In this document: piece after piece, positions 26,462 to 35,214 of the stretch
Layout: every line of letters starts with the position of its first letter
Numbering within the stretch: position 1 is the stretch's first letter
Assembly: GCA_039636865.1 (NCBI GenBank)
Contig: CP144172.1
Location: 1,736,001 to 1,800,000, forward strand
Length of the DNA stretch: 64,000 nt
Direction of reading: 5' to 3'
From: Dermatophilaceae bacterium Sec6.4
Lineage (GTDB): Bacteria; Actinomycetota; Actinomycetes; Actinomycetales; Dermatophilaceae
Made by a program: the position numbers and the translations under genes
The notes under the pieces: generated by a model
Told to the model about the DNA's origin: nothing
The model's database searches: none
Seen by the model: only the letters and a program-made list of their open reading frames with translations

Positions 26462-27331
26462 GTGTCATCCACCACGCGGGCCGCCCATATACGGCAACGG
26501 CGTGCAGTTCTGACAGCCGTGGTCGCGATGACTGTGCCGACGCTGGCCGCCTGTCAGAGCAGCGATCCAACCGGATCGAACTCCAGCCCGCGACCTGATA
26601 CCTCTTACACACGGTCAGCGACGGCTGGAGCGCTGTCAAAGAGTGGCCCCGGCGTTCGGGTACATGGTGCGGTCAGTGGAGCATCATTGGACGTCGTTCT
26701 CGAGCAGGCTGTCCAGGCCCGAGCCTGGGTCGAGCAGCTCTGGCCACAGCAGGTTGCCGCTTTTGGAACGGTGCAGATCGTGATTGCCACCACCGGTGCC
26801 CAATTCGCTGCGCTGCGCGGTGGCGCGCCCGGCACCGACGACCTCGCAGCAAGCACCACTGCAGAGGGCACGGTGATTCTCTCCGAGACAGCGCTTCAAC
26901 TGCTCACGGCCCAGGGTCGTCGCGTGGTGCTGGCTCACGAGCTGACCCACGTCGTGTTGAAGCAGACCCAGCGCCGCGGGTTGCCACCGTGGATCGTCGA
27001 GGGTTCGGCCGAGTACACCGCCTACCGGTGGGCGGGCCTTTCTCTCGCACGCGCCTGTCCCACGCTGCGTGCCCAGGTGCACTCCGGTGATGTTCCCTCC
27101 CTTCCGCCGACGAAGGATCTCTTCAGCGGGTCATCTCGCCAGTCGGCGTATCAGCAAGCGCACGCCTACATGAGCTTCCTCATCGCCCGTTTCGGGCTCG
27201 CTGCGTGGAAGCGGTTTGTCATCTCCGTTGACGGCGCGGCTCCGGGAGCATTTGCGAAGAGCTTCGCAGGGGCCGCACCGGCAGAACTTCAGACCGCGTA
27301 CAGCTCCTATCTGCGGAAGGTGATGGGGTGA
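26462..27331 (+). CDS. Secreted lipoprotein with HEXXH metalloprotease-like motif
   Basis: 289 residues. The signal peptide has a twin-basic start (RQRRAVLTAVVAMTVP) and lipobox TLAAC, so it is probably lipidated. The mature domain has an HELTHVVLKQTQRRGLPPWIVEGSAEY segment near residues 160-185: an HEXXH pair plus a downstream Glu in a WIVEG motif, as in gluzincin-type (peptidase MA) proteins. Residues 240-275 contain a second conserved-looking helix (QQAHAYMSFLIARFG). A peptidase at the cell surface is the favoured role; active-site completeness cannot be confirmed without a structure. GTG start. Confidence 0.8.
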   Translation: MSSTTRAAHIRQRRAVLTAVVAMTVPTLAACQSSDPTGSNSSPRPDTSYTRSATAGALSKSGPGVRVHGAVSGASLDVVLEQAVQARAWVEQLWPQQVAAFGTVQIVIATTGAQFAALRGGAPGTDDLAASTTAEGTVILSETALQLLTAQGRRVVLAHELTHVVLKQTQRRGLPPWIVEGSAEYTAYRWAGLSLARACPTLRAQVHSGDVPSLPPTKDLFSGSSRQSAYQQAHAYMSFLIARFGLAAWKRFVISVDGAAPGAFAKSFAGAAPAELQTAYSSYLRKVMG

Positions 27332-27387
27332 TCAGCTGCTGCACCGCGGTAGCAGACGCAGTACCGGCGGCCGTTAGTGTCTGGGCT

Positions 27388-27831
27388 ATGTCGCAGAGCA
27401 CTTCTTCCTCTCTCACTATCGACGCAGAGGCCGCGGTGGTGCTCGACGTGATTGCCGACTTCGACAGTTACCCGCAGTGGGCCGAGAATGTGGTCCGCGC
27501 GGAGGTGCTCACTCAGGATGAAGACGGGTGGCCCCGTACCGTCCGGTTCGAACTCGACGCGGGGGTCCTGCACGACACATATGTCCTGGCCTACGACTGG
27601 GCGGTGCGTGCGGACGGAACGGGTGAGGTGACGTGGAAACTCGTTGATTCCACGGTGATCCGCGCACTGGACGGCAGCTATCGGCTCGCCGATCACCGCG
27701 ATTGCACGCAGGTGACCTACGAGCTGAGTGTCGACGTCAACATTCCCGTGGTCGCCGTGCTGCGCCGTAAGGCAGAGAAGAGCATCATCGATCAGGCGCT
27801 GCGTGGACTGAAACAGCGCTGCGAACAGTGA
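27388..27831 (+). CDS. SRPBCC (START/polyketide-cyclase-like) family protein
   Basis: 147 residues with the helix-grip fold features: SSSLTIDAEAAVVLDVIADFDSYPQWAENV at the start (the phrase DFDSYPQW is a family hallmark) and a long C-terminal helix VLRRKAEKSIIDQALRGLKQR. The pocket would bind a lipid or aromatic ligand, unknown here. It corresponds to Rv2185c by position. ATG at 27388 is chosen over an upstream start because the upstream residues carry no family sequence. Its stop overlaps the ATPase-like gene (GTGA), the first of four overlapping junctions in this run. Confidence 0.88.
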   Translation: MSQSTSSSLTIDAEAAVVLDVIADFDSYPQWAENVVRAEVLTQDEDGWPRTVRFELDAGVLHDTYVLAYDWAVRADGTGEVTWKLVDSTVIRALDGSYRLADHRDCTQVTYELSVDVNIPVVAVLRRKAEKSIIDQALRGLKQRCEQ

Positions 27832-28853
27832 CGAGCGCGCGATGCGTGATGGTGGCAGGAGCCGGCGGAGCAGGTTCCTCCACCTTTGCTGCGAGACTCG
27901 CGCTCGGGTACGCAGCCCGCGGTCGGCCGGTCGTGCTCATCGGTGCGGATCCGGTCGAGGACGCCACGTCGATGATCAAGAAATCGACCGGCTCCCTGCG
28001 TTTGGTGTCCAGTTCGCAGGAGCTGCCCGGTCGAACGCCTGCACTCGGACCGCTGCTCGATCTCGTAGGTCTGGATCCTCGGTTGGCGCAAGAGCTGGGA
28101 TTGCTCTCAGAGGCGAGCGGCGCGCGCCTGCTATGTCATCTGGCGACCAACGTCCGACCCCACGAGACGGTGGTGATCGATGCCGGACGTGACGGGGTCG
28201 ACCTCGTCCGCCTCGCAGGTGCCGCGCCATGGATCCTGCAACGGTTGGCTCCGGCGCAACGTGGGTGGCTTGGCGCGTCACGGCCGTTGCTCGCCGGCGC
28301 GTTGGGGGCCCGGTGGCCCGGTGCGGGTCTGACACGCGCCGTGCAGGAGGCCGGGCGGCACGCCGCGGCTGCTGGTGAACTGTTGCTGGGCCAGGGAAGT
28401 GCGGCTGTGGTCGTGGCGGGGACGGCTCCCGTGGCGAAAGCGCGCCGGTTCGTAGTAGGTCTTGGGCTCAACGCTGCTCCCGTGACCGCCGTGCTCAGCG
28501 TCGAGCCCGACGCGGTTCCGGGTGTCGCCGGTTGGGTATCCGGTGTCGACACCGATGTGAGCATCGATGAGCTGGACCGGCATGCGCGGGTCAGCCGGAA
28601 CGGTGACATCTCGTGGGAACGGGCAGGTGAGAGCTTTGTGTGGCGGATGCCACTACCAGGCGTCCGCCCGGGTGAGCTGTCGCTCTCGATGGTCCTGGAT
28701 GACCTGGTCCTCAACGCGTTGGGTCACCGAAGCGTGATGACGATGCCGACAGTGTTGCGTCGGTGCGCACCGCAGGACGCGCGGGTCGGCGACGGCGTGC
28801 TCACGGTCCGCTTTACTCCAGTGGGGCAAGATGAGACCCGTGACAGGCGATAG
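27828..28853 (+). CDS. ArsA/MinD-like ATPase homologue with degenerate Walker A
   Basis: 341 residues beginning VMVAGAGGAGSSTFAARLALGYAARGRPVVLIGAD. The fold of the SIMIBI ATPases is evident (strand, loop, helix, strand with Asp), but the deviant Walker A, normally GKGGVGKST, is GAGGAGSST: both Lys are replaced. The rest includes VVIDAGRDGVDLVRL (Walker B-like) and an Ala-rich helical stretch. Nucleotide hydrolysis is improbable. It matches Rv2184c by position. Overlaps the SRPBCC gene by 4 bp and the Cys-motif gene by 23 bp. Confidence 0.8.
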   Translation: MTSARCVMVAGAGGAGSSTFAARLALGYAARGRPVVLIGADPVEDATSMIKKSTGSLRLVSSSQELPGRTPALGPLLDLVGLDPRLAQELGLLSEASGARLLCHLATNVRPHETVVIDAGRDGVDLVRLAGAAPWILQRLAPAQRGWLGASRPLLAGALGARWPGAGLTRAVQEAGRHAAAAGELLLGQGSAAVVVAGTAPVAKARRFVVGLGLNAAPVTAVLSVEPDAVPGVAGWVSGVDTDVSIDELDRHARVSRNGDISWERAGESFVWRMPLPGVRPGELSLSMVLDDLVLNALGHRSVMTMPTVLRRCAPQDARVGDGVLTVRFTPVGQDETRDRR

Positions 28854-29400
28854 CGGGGAACCGGCGGGGCAGTCTTCGAAACCGGGGCCCGGACATTCAG
28901 CGCAGGATGTTACGGACGCCCTCGGCGCCGAAGCAGCACGTCTCGCGGACGCGTTCAGCGTCTGGGTCGGCGATCGAGCGGGCCAGGACCCCGATGAATC
29001 TGATGCGGTGGACGACGAACCTGCGCCGAAACCGGAAGCTGCGGCGTCCACCGACGCTACGCCGGTGTGCGGTTGTGGTCGCGGAACCGCTGTCGATCTT
29101 GTGTGCAAGATGTGTCCGGTATGTCGAGCTGCGGAGTTTCTGCACACGGTCCGGCCGGAGACGCTGGAGCGTTTCGCTGACGTGCTCGCGATGGTCGCCG
29201 GGAGTCTGCACGCTATCGCTGCCGACCGCAGCGGCACGCACGGAGCGGACCCGTCGCCAGCAGAACCGTCGAGTCCGGGGAACAGGCAGAACGCTGATCG
29301 TGCCGACACAGCCGACACAGCGCGGGCCCCTCGAGGCCCGGCGCAGGGGATTGAAATCCCCGTCCATGACGACATCACAGATCTGGAGGAAGGCCGCTGA
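28831..29400 (+). CDS. Cys-motif protein (Rv2183c-like position)
   Basis: 189 residues, mostly low complexity (Ala, Asp, Pro). A central block, TPVCGCGRGTAVDLVCKMCPVCRAAEFL, has six Cys in a CxCG, about ten residues, CxxCPVC pattern, likely a zinc ribbon; a helix RPETLERFADVLAMVAGSLHAIA follows. The ends are acidic and probably disordered. An ATG at 28831 overlaps the ATPase-like gene by 23 bp; GTG at 28840 is also possible. The stop overlaps the first ROK gene (TGATG). Function unknown. Confidence 0.75.
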   Translation: MRPVTGDSGEPAGQSSKPGPGHSAQDVTDALGAEAARLADAFSVWVGDRAGQDPDESDAVDDEPAPKPEAAASTDATPVCGCGRGTAVDLVCKMCPVCRAAEFLHTVRPETLERFADVLAMVAGSLHAIAADRSGTHGADPSPAEPSSPGNRQNADRADTADTARAPRGPAQGIEIPVHDDITDLEEGR

Positions 29401-30350
29401 TGACGCTCAGCATCGGAATCGACGTCGGTGGGACCAAGATCGCGGCCGGGCGGGTGGACGAGGACGGCGTCATCGTTGCTCGTGCCAGGAGGTCCACCCC
29501 CGCCCAGTCACCTGACGAGATCGCAGCGGCCATCGTCGATCTGATCGAGGAGTTGAGTGCTCCCGACGTCTGCGCCGTCGGCGTGGCATGCGCCGGGTAC
29601 ATCGACAAAGCGGGCACAACCGTTCTCTTCTCCCCGAATCTGGCCTGGCGGGATGAGCCGCTCAAGGAGCGGATCTGCAGGCACACAACATTGCCGGTGG
29701 TGATCGAGAACGATGCCAACGCGGCGGCCTACGGTGAATTCGTGCACGGGGCCGGGCGGTCTCTGCAGGACATGGTGATGATTACCGTCGGCACCGGAGT
29801 CGGTGGTGGTGTCGTCAACGACGGTCGTCTCCTGCGCGGAGCATTCGGTATCGGCGGTGAGATCGGGCACATGGTGGTCGTTCCTGGTGGGCGGCTCTGC
29901 GGTTGCGGCAACCGCGGGTGTCTGGAGGCGTACGGCAGCGGAACCGCGCTCACCCGCGAAGCCCGGGAGTTGGTACGCAGCGGCGCCCAGTTCAGCGCCC
30001 GGTTGTCGCAACTGTGCCACGGAGATGCGAATCGCCTCACCGGCGCGATGGTGACAGGCGCCGCGGTAGAGGGCGATGCGGCCTCCATCGACCTGTTGGC
30101 GCAGATCGGCAACTGTGTCGGTGAGGCGGCATCCTCGATGGCGGCCTTGCTGGATCCCGAGGGTTTCGTCATCGGCGGTGGTGTCGCAGATGCGGGGGAG
30201 TTGTTGATCGAGCCGATGCGGGCGGCGTTCGGCCGGTCGCTGACGGGACGCGGCTACCGACCGATTGCGCAGTTCGTCCAGGCTGAGCTCGGTAACGATG
30301 CAGGTGTCATCGGGGCCGCGGTGCTTGCCCTGAGCGCCGTCGACCAGTGA
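29400..30350 (+). CDS. ROK-family sugar kinase (glucokinase type), first copy
   Basis: 316 residues. ATP-binding start SIGIDVGGTKIAAGRV, catalytic Asp in VIENDANAAAYGE near residue 102, and the zinc-binding ROK motif RLCGCGNRGCLEAYGSG near 163 with GEIGHMVVVPGG just before. Length and motifs fit actinobacterial glucokinase; no helix-turn-helix, so it is an enzyme rather than a NagC-type repressor. It probably phosphorylates glucose. Coupled to the upstream gene and to the second ROK gene by overlapping codons. Confidence 0.92.
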   Translation: MTLSIGIDVGGTKIAAGRVDEDGVIVARARRSTPAQSPDEIAAAIVDLIEELSAPDVCAVGVACAGYIDKAGTTVLFSPNLAWRDEPLKERICRHTTLPVVIENDANAAAYGEFVHGAGRSLQDMVMITVGTGVGGGVVNDGRLLRGAFGIGGEIGHMVVVPGGRLCGCGNRGCLEAYGSGTALTREARELVRSGAQFSARLSQLCHGDANRLTGAMVTGAAVEGDAASIDLLAQIGNCVGEAASSMAALLDPEGFVIGGGVADAGELLIEPMRAAFGRSLTGRGYRPIAQFVQAELGNDAGVIGAAVLALSAVDQ

Positions 30351-31417
30351 CGGACACGCCGTGTTCCCTGCCGCGGGATGGAGTGGGTGCGGATCAACCA
30401 CGCGGAACGGACCCGCGCAGCCTGGCTATCGGGGTCGACATCGGCGGTACCAAGGTGCTGGCCGGTCTCGTGACGCACGACGGGTCGTTGTTGGCAACAG
30501 CGCATCGGGACACCCCGCACCGGTCAACGTCGGCCCGGGTGGTCGAAGACGTCATCGTCGATGTGGTCGAAGAACTGCTCGCGGTGGCTTCCCCCGGTGT
30601 GCCCTGCGCTTTGGGGGTCGGCGCGGCGGGCTTCGTCACGGCGGACCGGTCGACCATTGCCTTCGCACCCCACCTGTCCTGGCGCCATGAGCCGTTGAAA
30701 GACGCTCTGGCCCAGCGTCTGCCGATGCCGGTATTTATCGACAACGATGCCAACGCGTCATGCTGGGCGGAGTGGCGTTTCGGCGCCGCGATCGGCGCTT
30801 CTCACGTGGTCATGGTCAACCTGGGTACCGGTATCGGCGGAGCGATCATCTCCGACGGAGCCATCCAGCGGGGTCAGTTCGGCATCGCCGGCGAATTCGG
30901 GCATATGCAGATGGTTCCCGGCGGGCATCGATGCGAGTGCGGTAACCGGGGGTGCTGGGAGCAGTACGCGAGTGGCAATGCCCTGGTTCGCGAGGCGCGG
31001 TCGATGATCGCGGCGGGGGCCCCTATTGCCGCCGACCTCGCGAACATGGTGGGAGCTGACCCGACGGCACTGACGGGACGCATGATCACGCAGGCGGCGC
31101 GCAGCGCTGACCAGACAGCGGTGGAACTGCTGGCCGATATAGGTACCTGGCTGGGGGTGGGACTGGCGAACCTGGCCAATGCCTTCGACCCAGGGCTGTT
31201 CGTCATCGGCGGCGGGGTGAGTGCGGCTGGAGAGCTGCTTCTCGGGCCGGCCCGGGCGGCCTTCGCGCGATCGTTGACGGGGCGCGGATATCGTCCCGCA
31301 GCGCGGATCGTCCAGGCCGCGCTCGGCAACAATGCGGGATTTATCGGTGCCGCCGATCTCGCTCGCGGGGGAGACGGGCGTACCGCCCGTCCGCCGGTCG
31401 GAGATGGCAGTGGATGA
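30347..31417 (+). CDS. ROK-family sugar kinase, second copy
   Basis: 356 residues, paralogous to the gene just before it: the same LAIGVDIGGTKVLAGLV start (after a 20-residue lead), FIDNDANASCWAEW active site, GEFGHMQMVPGGHRCECGNRGCWEQYASG ROK/zinc motif and GLFVIGGGVSAAGELLLGPAR C-terminus. The active-site neighbourhood differs (SCWAEW for AAYGE), which may change the sugar used. The tandem pair probably arose by duplication. GTG at 30347 overlaps the previous stop by four bases. Confidence 0.9.
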   Translation: MTDTPCSLPRDGVGADQPRGTDPRSLAIGVDIGGTKVLAGLVTHDGSLLATAHRDTPHRSTSARVVEDVIVDVVEELLAVASPGVPCALGVGAAGFVTADRSTIAFAPHLSWRHEPLKDALAQRLPMPVFIDNDANASCWAEWRFGAAIGASHVVMVNLGTGIGGAIISDGAIQRGQFGIAGEFGHMQMVPGGHRCECGNRGCWEQYASGNALVREARSMIAAGAPIAADLANMVGADPTALTGRMITQAARSADQTAVELLADIGTWLGVGLANLANAFDPGLFVIGGGVSAAGELLLGPARAAFARSLTGRGYRPAARIVQAALGNNAGFIGAADLARGGDGRTARPPVGDGSG

Positions 31418-32123
31418 ACAGTCCCCGCGTCCGGCAGGTGTGGTGCGGGTGGCTGCGTACAACGTTCGGGCGCTCAGGGACGACCGAGACGCGCTGGTTC
31501 GCGTAGTACGTGGCATTGCTGCCGATGTCCTGCTGCTGCAGGAGGCCCCGCGGCATCCCGGCTCAGGGCATCGTGTTGCGGCCTTTGCGCAGGACGTCGG
31601 CATGACCTGGTCCGATGGTCGGCGGGGTCGAATGAGTACGACGTTGTTGACCAGCCTGCGCCTGGACGTGCTGGCGTGCTCCCATCAGAATCTGCCTGTC
31701 GCGCGACGTGAGGAACCTCGCGGGTTCGCCCTCGCCCGGCTGCGGCTGCCCGGGTACGTCCCCTTCACCGCGGTCAGCGTCCATTTGAGTTTGCGCAGTT
31801 CCCAGCGGCAAGCACACAGCGCGCAGATATTGCGGGCGATCGGTGACTCAGGTCCTGCCGTCGTCGGGGGAGACCTGAACGAGACGTACGGGCAGGGGGC
31901 TTGGATCACTCTGCAATCTCGGTTGTGCCAGGTGACGGGCGATGTGCTGACCAGCCCGTCCGGCACACCGGGCAAGACGATCGACGGGTTGCTGGCAACG
32001 CCGTACTGGGGTTGCGTAGTGCCTGACCTCGAGCTGGATACGGCAGATCTCCGGCGGGCCACCGATCACCGACCGGTCTACGCGGATCTGGATCTGGGTA
32101 CGCCAGCGATCCACACGAGGTAG
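31404..32123 (+). CDS. Endonuclease/exonuclease/phosphatase-fold protein
   Basis: 239 residues of the EEP superfamily (DNase I-like fold). Catalytic positions visible: Asn in RVAAYNVRALRD, Glu in VLLLQEAPRH, Asp-Asn in VVGGDLNETYG and the terminal His in RRATDHRPVYADL. Substrate could be DNA, phosphoinositide or a small phosphodiester; no domain decides it. ATG at 31404 is chosen, overlapping the second ROK gene by 14 bases. It ends the overlapping run that began at 27388 and is followed by the accessory island. Confidence 0.85.
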   Translation: MAVDEQSPRPAGVVRVAAYNVRALRDDRDALVRVVRGIAADVLLLQEAPRHPGSGHRVAAFAQDVGMTWSDGRRGRMSTTLLTSLRLDVLACSHQNLPVARREEPRGFALARLRLPGYVPFTAVSVHLSLRSSQRQAHSAQILRAIGDSGPAVVGGDLNETYGQGAWITLQSRLCQVTGDVLTSPSGTPGKTIDGLLATPYWGCVVPDLELDTADLRRATDHRPVYADLDLGTPAIHTR

Positions 32124-32335
32124 GTCAGTTTTAGAAGTCGTCTGCACTGGAGCGGTAGTGCCTCGAACCAACTCTGTCCGGTCGTCGCCGCAACGGGATC
32201 GTTGTCTGCTGCTGTTGTTGTTCACCACCGACGCCATGCGGTCCGCGTTTGCATTGCTGATCAATCTGAATCGCTGATGTCGACGAATACCCCCTGCAGC
32301 CGGGCATCGTGTTCGGTGTTGAAGGAGTACCCGCG

Positions 32336-32800
32336 ATGAGCACCGCTACGGACGTTTCACACCCCGCACCAGCGCCCCGCACCGCGACCGACCGCCTCAC
32401 CGGACTGCTGGATGATCGCGCCGAGCGCTCGCCATGGCGCCTGGTGGCAGCGGTCGCAGCCGCAGGGATGGCGGTCTCTCACATCCCCGTCATCCAAAAG
32501 CACCTCACCGAAGCGCCCTACATCGGGATCGGTTTCGTCCTGATCACGATCGCCGGACTGGTGCTGATGCAACTGCTCCTGACCCGCGACACCCTCACCA
32601 CCTGGATCGCCGCCCTGGTCGTCAGCACGCTGTCACTGCTGGGATACCTGGCCTCCCGCACCGTTGGCCTGCCACAGATCACCGACGACATCGGCAACTG
32701 GGCCGAACCGCTGGGCCTGGTGGCCATCGTGGCCGAAACCATCCTGCTCATCACCGCCATCACCCACCTGGCAACCCGCACGAGCCACCCCCGCTGCTGA
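32336..32800 (+). CDS. Four-helix membrane protein of unknown function
   Basis: 154 residues. After a 40-residue charged lead come four hydrophobic segments: WRLVAAVAAAGMAVSHIPVI, GFVLITIAGLVLMQLLL, TTWIAALVVSTLSLLGYLA and PLGLVAIVAETILLITAI. A polar loop SRTVGLPQITDDIGNWAEP looks conserved; similar proteins sit near copper and redox genes in other actinobacteria (from memory, unverified). Start ATG at 32336 follows GAAGGAG. It is the first gene of the island. Confidence 0.75.
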   Translation: MSTATDVSHPAPAPRTATDRLTGLLDDRAERSPWRLVAAVAAAGMAVSHIPVIQKHLTEAPYIGIGFVLITIAGLVLMQLLLTRDTLTTWIAALVVSTLSLLGYLASRTVGLPQITDDIGNWAEPLGLVAIVAETILLITAITHLATRTSHPRC

Positions 32801-33292
32801 CCACCGCAGCGGCCAAGAAACCAGCAGACCCCGTAGGTCAGTCAGGTCGTCGACGGGACGAAGAAGTCCCCGCACTGGTTGACGACGTATCGACCCACTC
32901 GCCGCCTGCGCGGCCCGGGATCCAGGGCCAAGGTCAGTCTGCTGGACGAGATCTACCGACCATCGGTGAGCGGCTCGAGGGCCTCACGTAACTCCAAAGT
33001 CATCACGATAGTCATGCTCAGCTCGGCGCCTCCGGCCTCGCCACCACCAGCCACGGCCGGCACCACCCACAGCACCGAACCATCGCCAAGACCAGCAGTG
33101 GCAGCTACCCAAGGGTCTGAACCCCCTGCTAAACCGTGGGGCAAATGCCGACCGCGCCAGTGCTCGACACGCCCTGTCCGGTCAGCGATCGCTGACCGGT
33201 GCTCGTTCGAAGGCGCGGCACTCCCAACAGGTTTCGAGCAACGGACCGCTTCAGCAGTTGCCTGATGCGGTGGTGACTGTGTCCAGTCGGGG
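32801..33292. other. 492-bp spacer without a convincing gene
   Basis: Open frames here are short and show no family sequence. It contains the 22-bp palindrome described at 33178 and could include remnants of a deleted gene. Confidence 0.5.
33178..33199. repeat. 22-bp perfect palindrome
   Basis: Two complementary 11-base arms, CCGGTCAGCGA and TCGCTGACCGG, meet with no spacer. The right half is the recurring GATCGCTGACCGG motif found elsewhere in the island, and both arms occur again around 44308. Confidence 0.8.
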
Positions 33293-33481
33293 GTGTCTGT
33301 GAATTCGAAGCGCGCGTCCTATGTGGTCTGGGCTCTGATGGTCGTCCTCGGCGTCGTGTACGCCATCTCGGGAGCCCTAAAGCTGCTCTCCGTCGCGATT
33401 GGCCTGGGATTTGTTGCCCTGGGTGGCGCCGGATTGATTTCGACCCGGCGACGCTCAACGCAACGTTCCACGAGACTCTGA
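33293..33481 (+). CDS. Small membrane protein (62 aa)
   Basis: Short protein with two adjacent hydrophobic helices (YVVWALMVVLGVVYAISG and LLSVAIGLGFVALGGAGLI) and an Arg-rich tail. GTG at 33293 is preceded by CGGGGGTG. The protein could be a real small membrane protein or a decayed remnant; there is no family match I can name. Confidence 0.5.
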   Translation: MSVNSKRASYVVWALMVVLGVVYAISGALKLLSVAIGLGFVALGGAGLISTRRRSTQRSTRL

Positions 33482-33687
33482 ACCGAACACCGGGCGAGCC
33501 GCATGAGGATCCGCTTGCGGACGCGGTCACCGCGTCGTGTTCCGTAGAACACCCGAGTGGGACGGTCCAGCTGATGTGAGCTCGAAGGCCGATTGCTGCT
33601 TACGGTCGCCGGTGGCCGTTCCGCTACCGGAATAAAATTGGGATACGGCGGCGGCTGCGCTGGTCCGAGTGTCTGATCTTCGAGAGC

Positions 33688-34572
33688 TCAGGCTCCGTCG
33701 GACAACCATCTGCGCGCTTGTTCCTGGACCTCTGCCGCTCTTGGGTGCGCGTAGAACGCTAAGTGCGTGCCCCGGTCCATGATGACGAGCGTGCTGTTGG
33801 GGAGTTCGTCGTGGGCTGAAATGCTGTAGGCGGGCAGCGCGTCGGTGTCAGTGTCGCCATGCACTAGCAAGACAGGGCACGTCACCCGGGCAAGGTCTAG
33901 GGAGTCGATACGTGCGAAGTTCGCGACATCGTTGCGCCAACCAGCGCGACGGCGACCGCCTGTACCGACCGTGGCCGCGACCTCTAGAACCAATTGGCGC
34001 TGCTGTGGGTCAGCCATCACTTGCTGGGTGAGAGTACGAAGTTCCTCAACGCTCAGCGAACCCTCGCTTTCTAGTGCCCCACGGATGAACTGCTCCGGCG
34101 ACCGCCGCGATAGAAACCTCATCGACCACGTGCCTGCTGACGTGCCGAAAAGGAATCGCTGCACGGCGGTTGATGTAGGTGCGATGTAACGCGAGCTCAG
34201 TGCAGCGATGGACACAACCGATGACACACGCCCCGGGTGCCGGACCGCGAGGCGGTACGCGGACGGTCCCCCTCCTGACCAGGCCAACACCCCGGCGCGT
34301 TCAACACCAACAGCGTCAAGGACCCCCGCGAGCAGGTCCGATTCGTGGTCGATCGATCGGCCGGTTGCGTCCAGCGGGGTCCCGAGATACCCCGGGCGCG
34401 AGACACAGATGGTCTTGAATGCATTTTCTGGGAGGAATCGGCTCATCGCCCGTGCCGCGTCCACGCCACCCGGGCTGCCGTGGACCACAATGACCGGCGC
34501 ACCAACGCCATGTACCTCGACCTCGACCACGCCTACCGGAGTGGTGATGATTTCCGCAAAACGCTCCGGCAT
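33688..34572 (-). CDS. Alpha/beta-fold hydrolase
   Basis: 294 residues: oxyanion motif VIVVHGSPGGVD near residue 30, nucleophile-elbow LAWSGGGPSAYRLA near 100 (GxSGG type), Asp in PVLLVHGDTDTDALP near 230 and His in IMDRGTHLAFYAHP near 265. Triad complete. It belongs to the general hydrolase group (proline iminopeptidase/haloalkane dehalogenase-like) with substrate unknown. The ATG at 34572 is used because the sequence upstream is not conserved-looking. The gene is isolated by long spacers on both sides. Confidence 0.85.
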   Translation of the reverse strand: MPERFAEIITTPVGVVEVEVHGVGAPVIVVHGSPGGVDAARAMSRFLPENAFKTICVSRPGYLGTPLDATGRSIDHESDLLAGVLDAVGVERAGVLAWSGGGPSAYRLAVRHPGRVSSVVSIAALSSRYIAPTSTAVQRFLFGTSAGTWSMRFLSRRSPEQFIRGALESEGSLSVEELRTLTQQVMADPQQRQLVLEVAATVGTGGRRRAGWRNDVANFARIDSLDLARVTCPVLLVHGDTDTDALPAYSISAHDELPNSTLVIMDRGTHLAFYAHPRAAEVQEQARRWLSDGA

Positions 34573-34900
34573 CAGATGATTCTGCCTGTGTAGCCGTCGG
34601 CGTGCGCACATTTCTCATGCGACATTTACTTCGGTCGAGCATCCGCTCTCACGATCTCGCTAGCCAGCTGTGAATACGAGACCAACCCCTTCTTCCCAAC
34701 TGAATCGACCGCCCCCAGGACACGAGTGGCGACGCCCGGGCCGAGTAGAGAGTCTGTCACTTCCAGATGTCGCCCGTGCCGCCATCAATGATCGACCGCA
34801 CCAGCCCCGGCACCCAGATAGTTTTAAGAGGGCCCGTAGACGGATCGGCTACCGGGCGATCTTCGTTCGCGACGGACGGCGCCCACAGTAGCGTCGGACG
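34573..34900. other. 328-bp spacer
   Basis: No gene recognised. A variant of the island motif, GATCGGCTACCGG, lies at about 34842. Confidence 0.5.
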
Positions 34901-35185
34901 GTGATGTTTAGTCGCGAGCTGCGCGAGGCTGTGGCCGGGGGCGAGATCACTGTCTCGATCCGGCTTTGGAGCCGCTTGAAGGTCAAGGTCGGCGGTCAAT
35001 ACGCGACCGCAGGTGTCGTCATCGAGATCGACTCCGTTGAGCTGCTGCCCTTTTCCGCCGTGACATCGGAAGATGTCCGCCGCGCAGGTGAGTGCGATCT
35101 GGAGACGCTTCGTAGTCGTGCCGCTCACGCTGGCCCGATCCTGGACAAGACGCTCGTCTACCGCATCGAGTTCCACGTCGTGTAG
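34901..35185 (+). CDS. ASCH/PUA-like domain protein (94 aa)
   Basis: Short protein beginning MMFSRELREAVAGGEITVSIRLW, then RLKVKVGGQYATAGVVIEIDSVELL. This is the strand-rich opening of ASCH-type domains, and the tail ends in IEFHVV. ASCH proteins bind RNA or modified bases; no catalytic residues are evident. GTG at 34901, or ATG at 34904. Similar small ASCH proteins occur as solitary genes in actinobacteria (from memory). Confidence 0.55.
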   Translation: MMFSRELREAVAGGEITVSIRLWSRLKVKVGGQYATAGVVIEIDSVELLPFSAVTSEDVRRAGECDLETLRSRAAHAGPILDKTLVYRIEFHVV

Positions 35186-35214
35186 CACCACGAAGCCGCG
35201 GAGCACGAAGGGAG

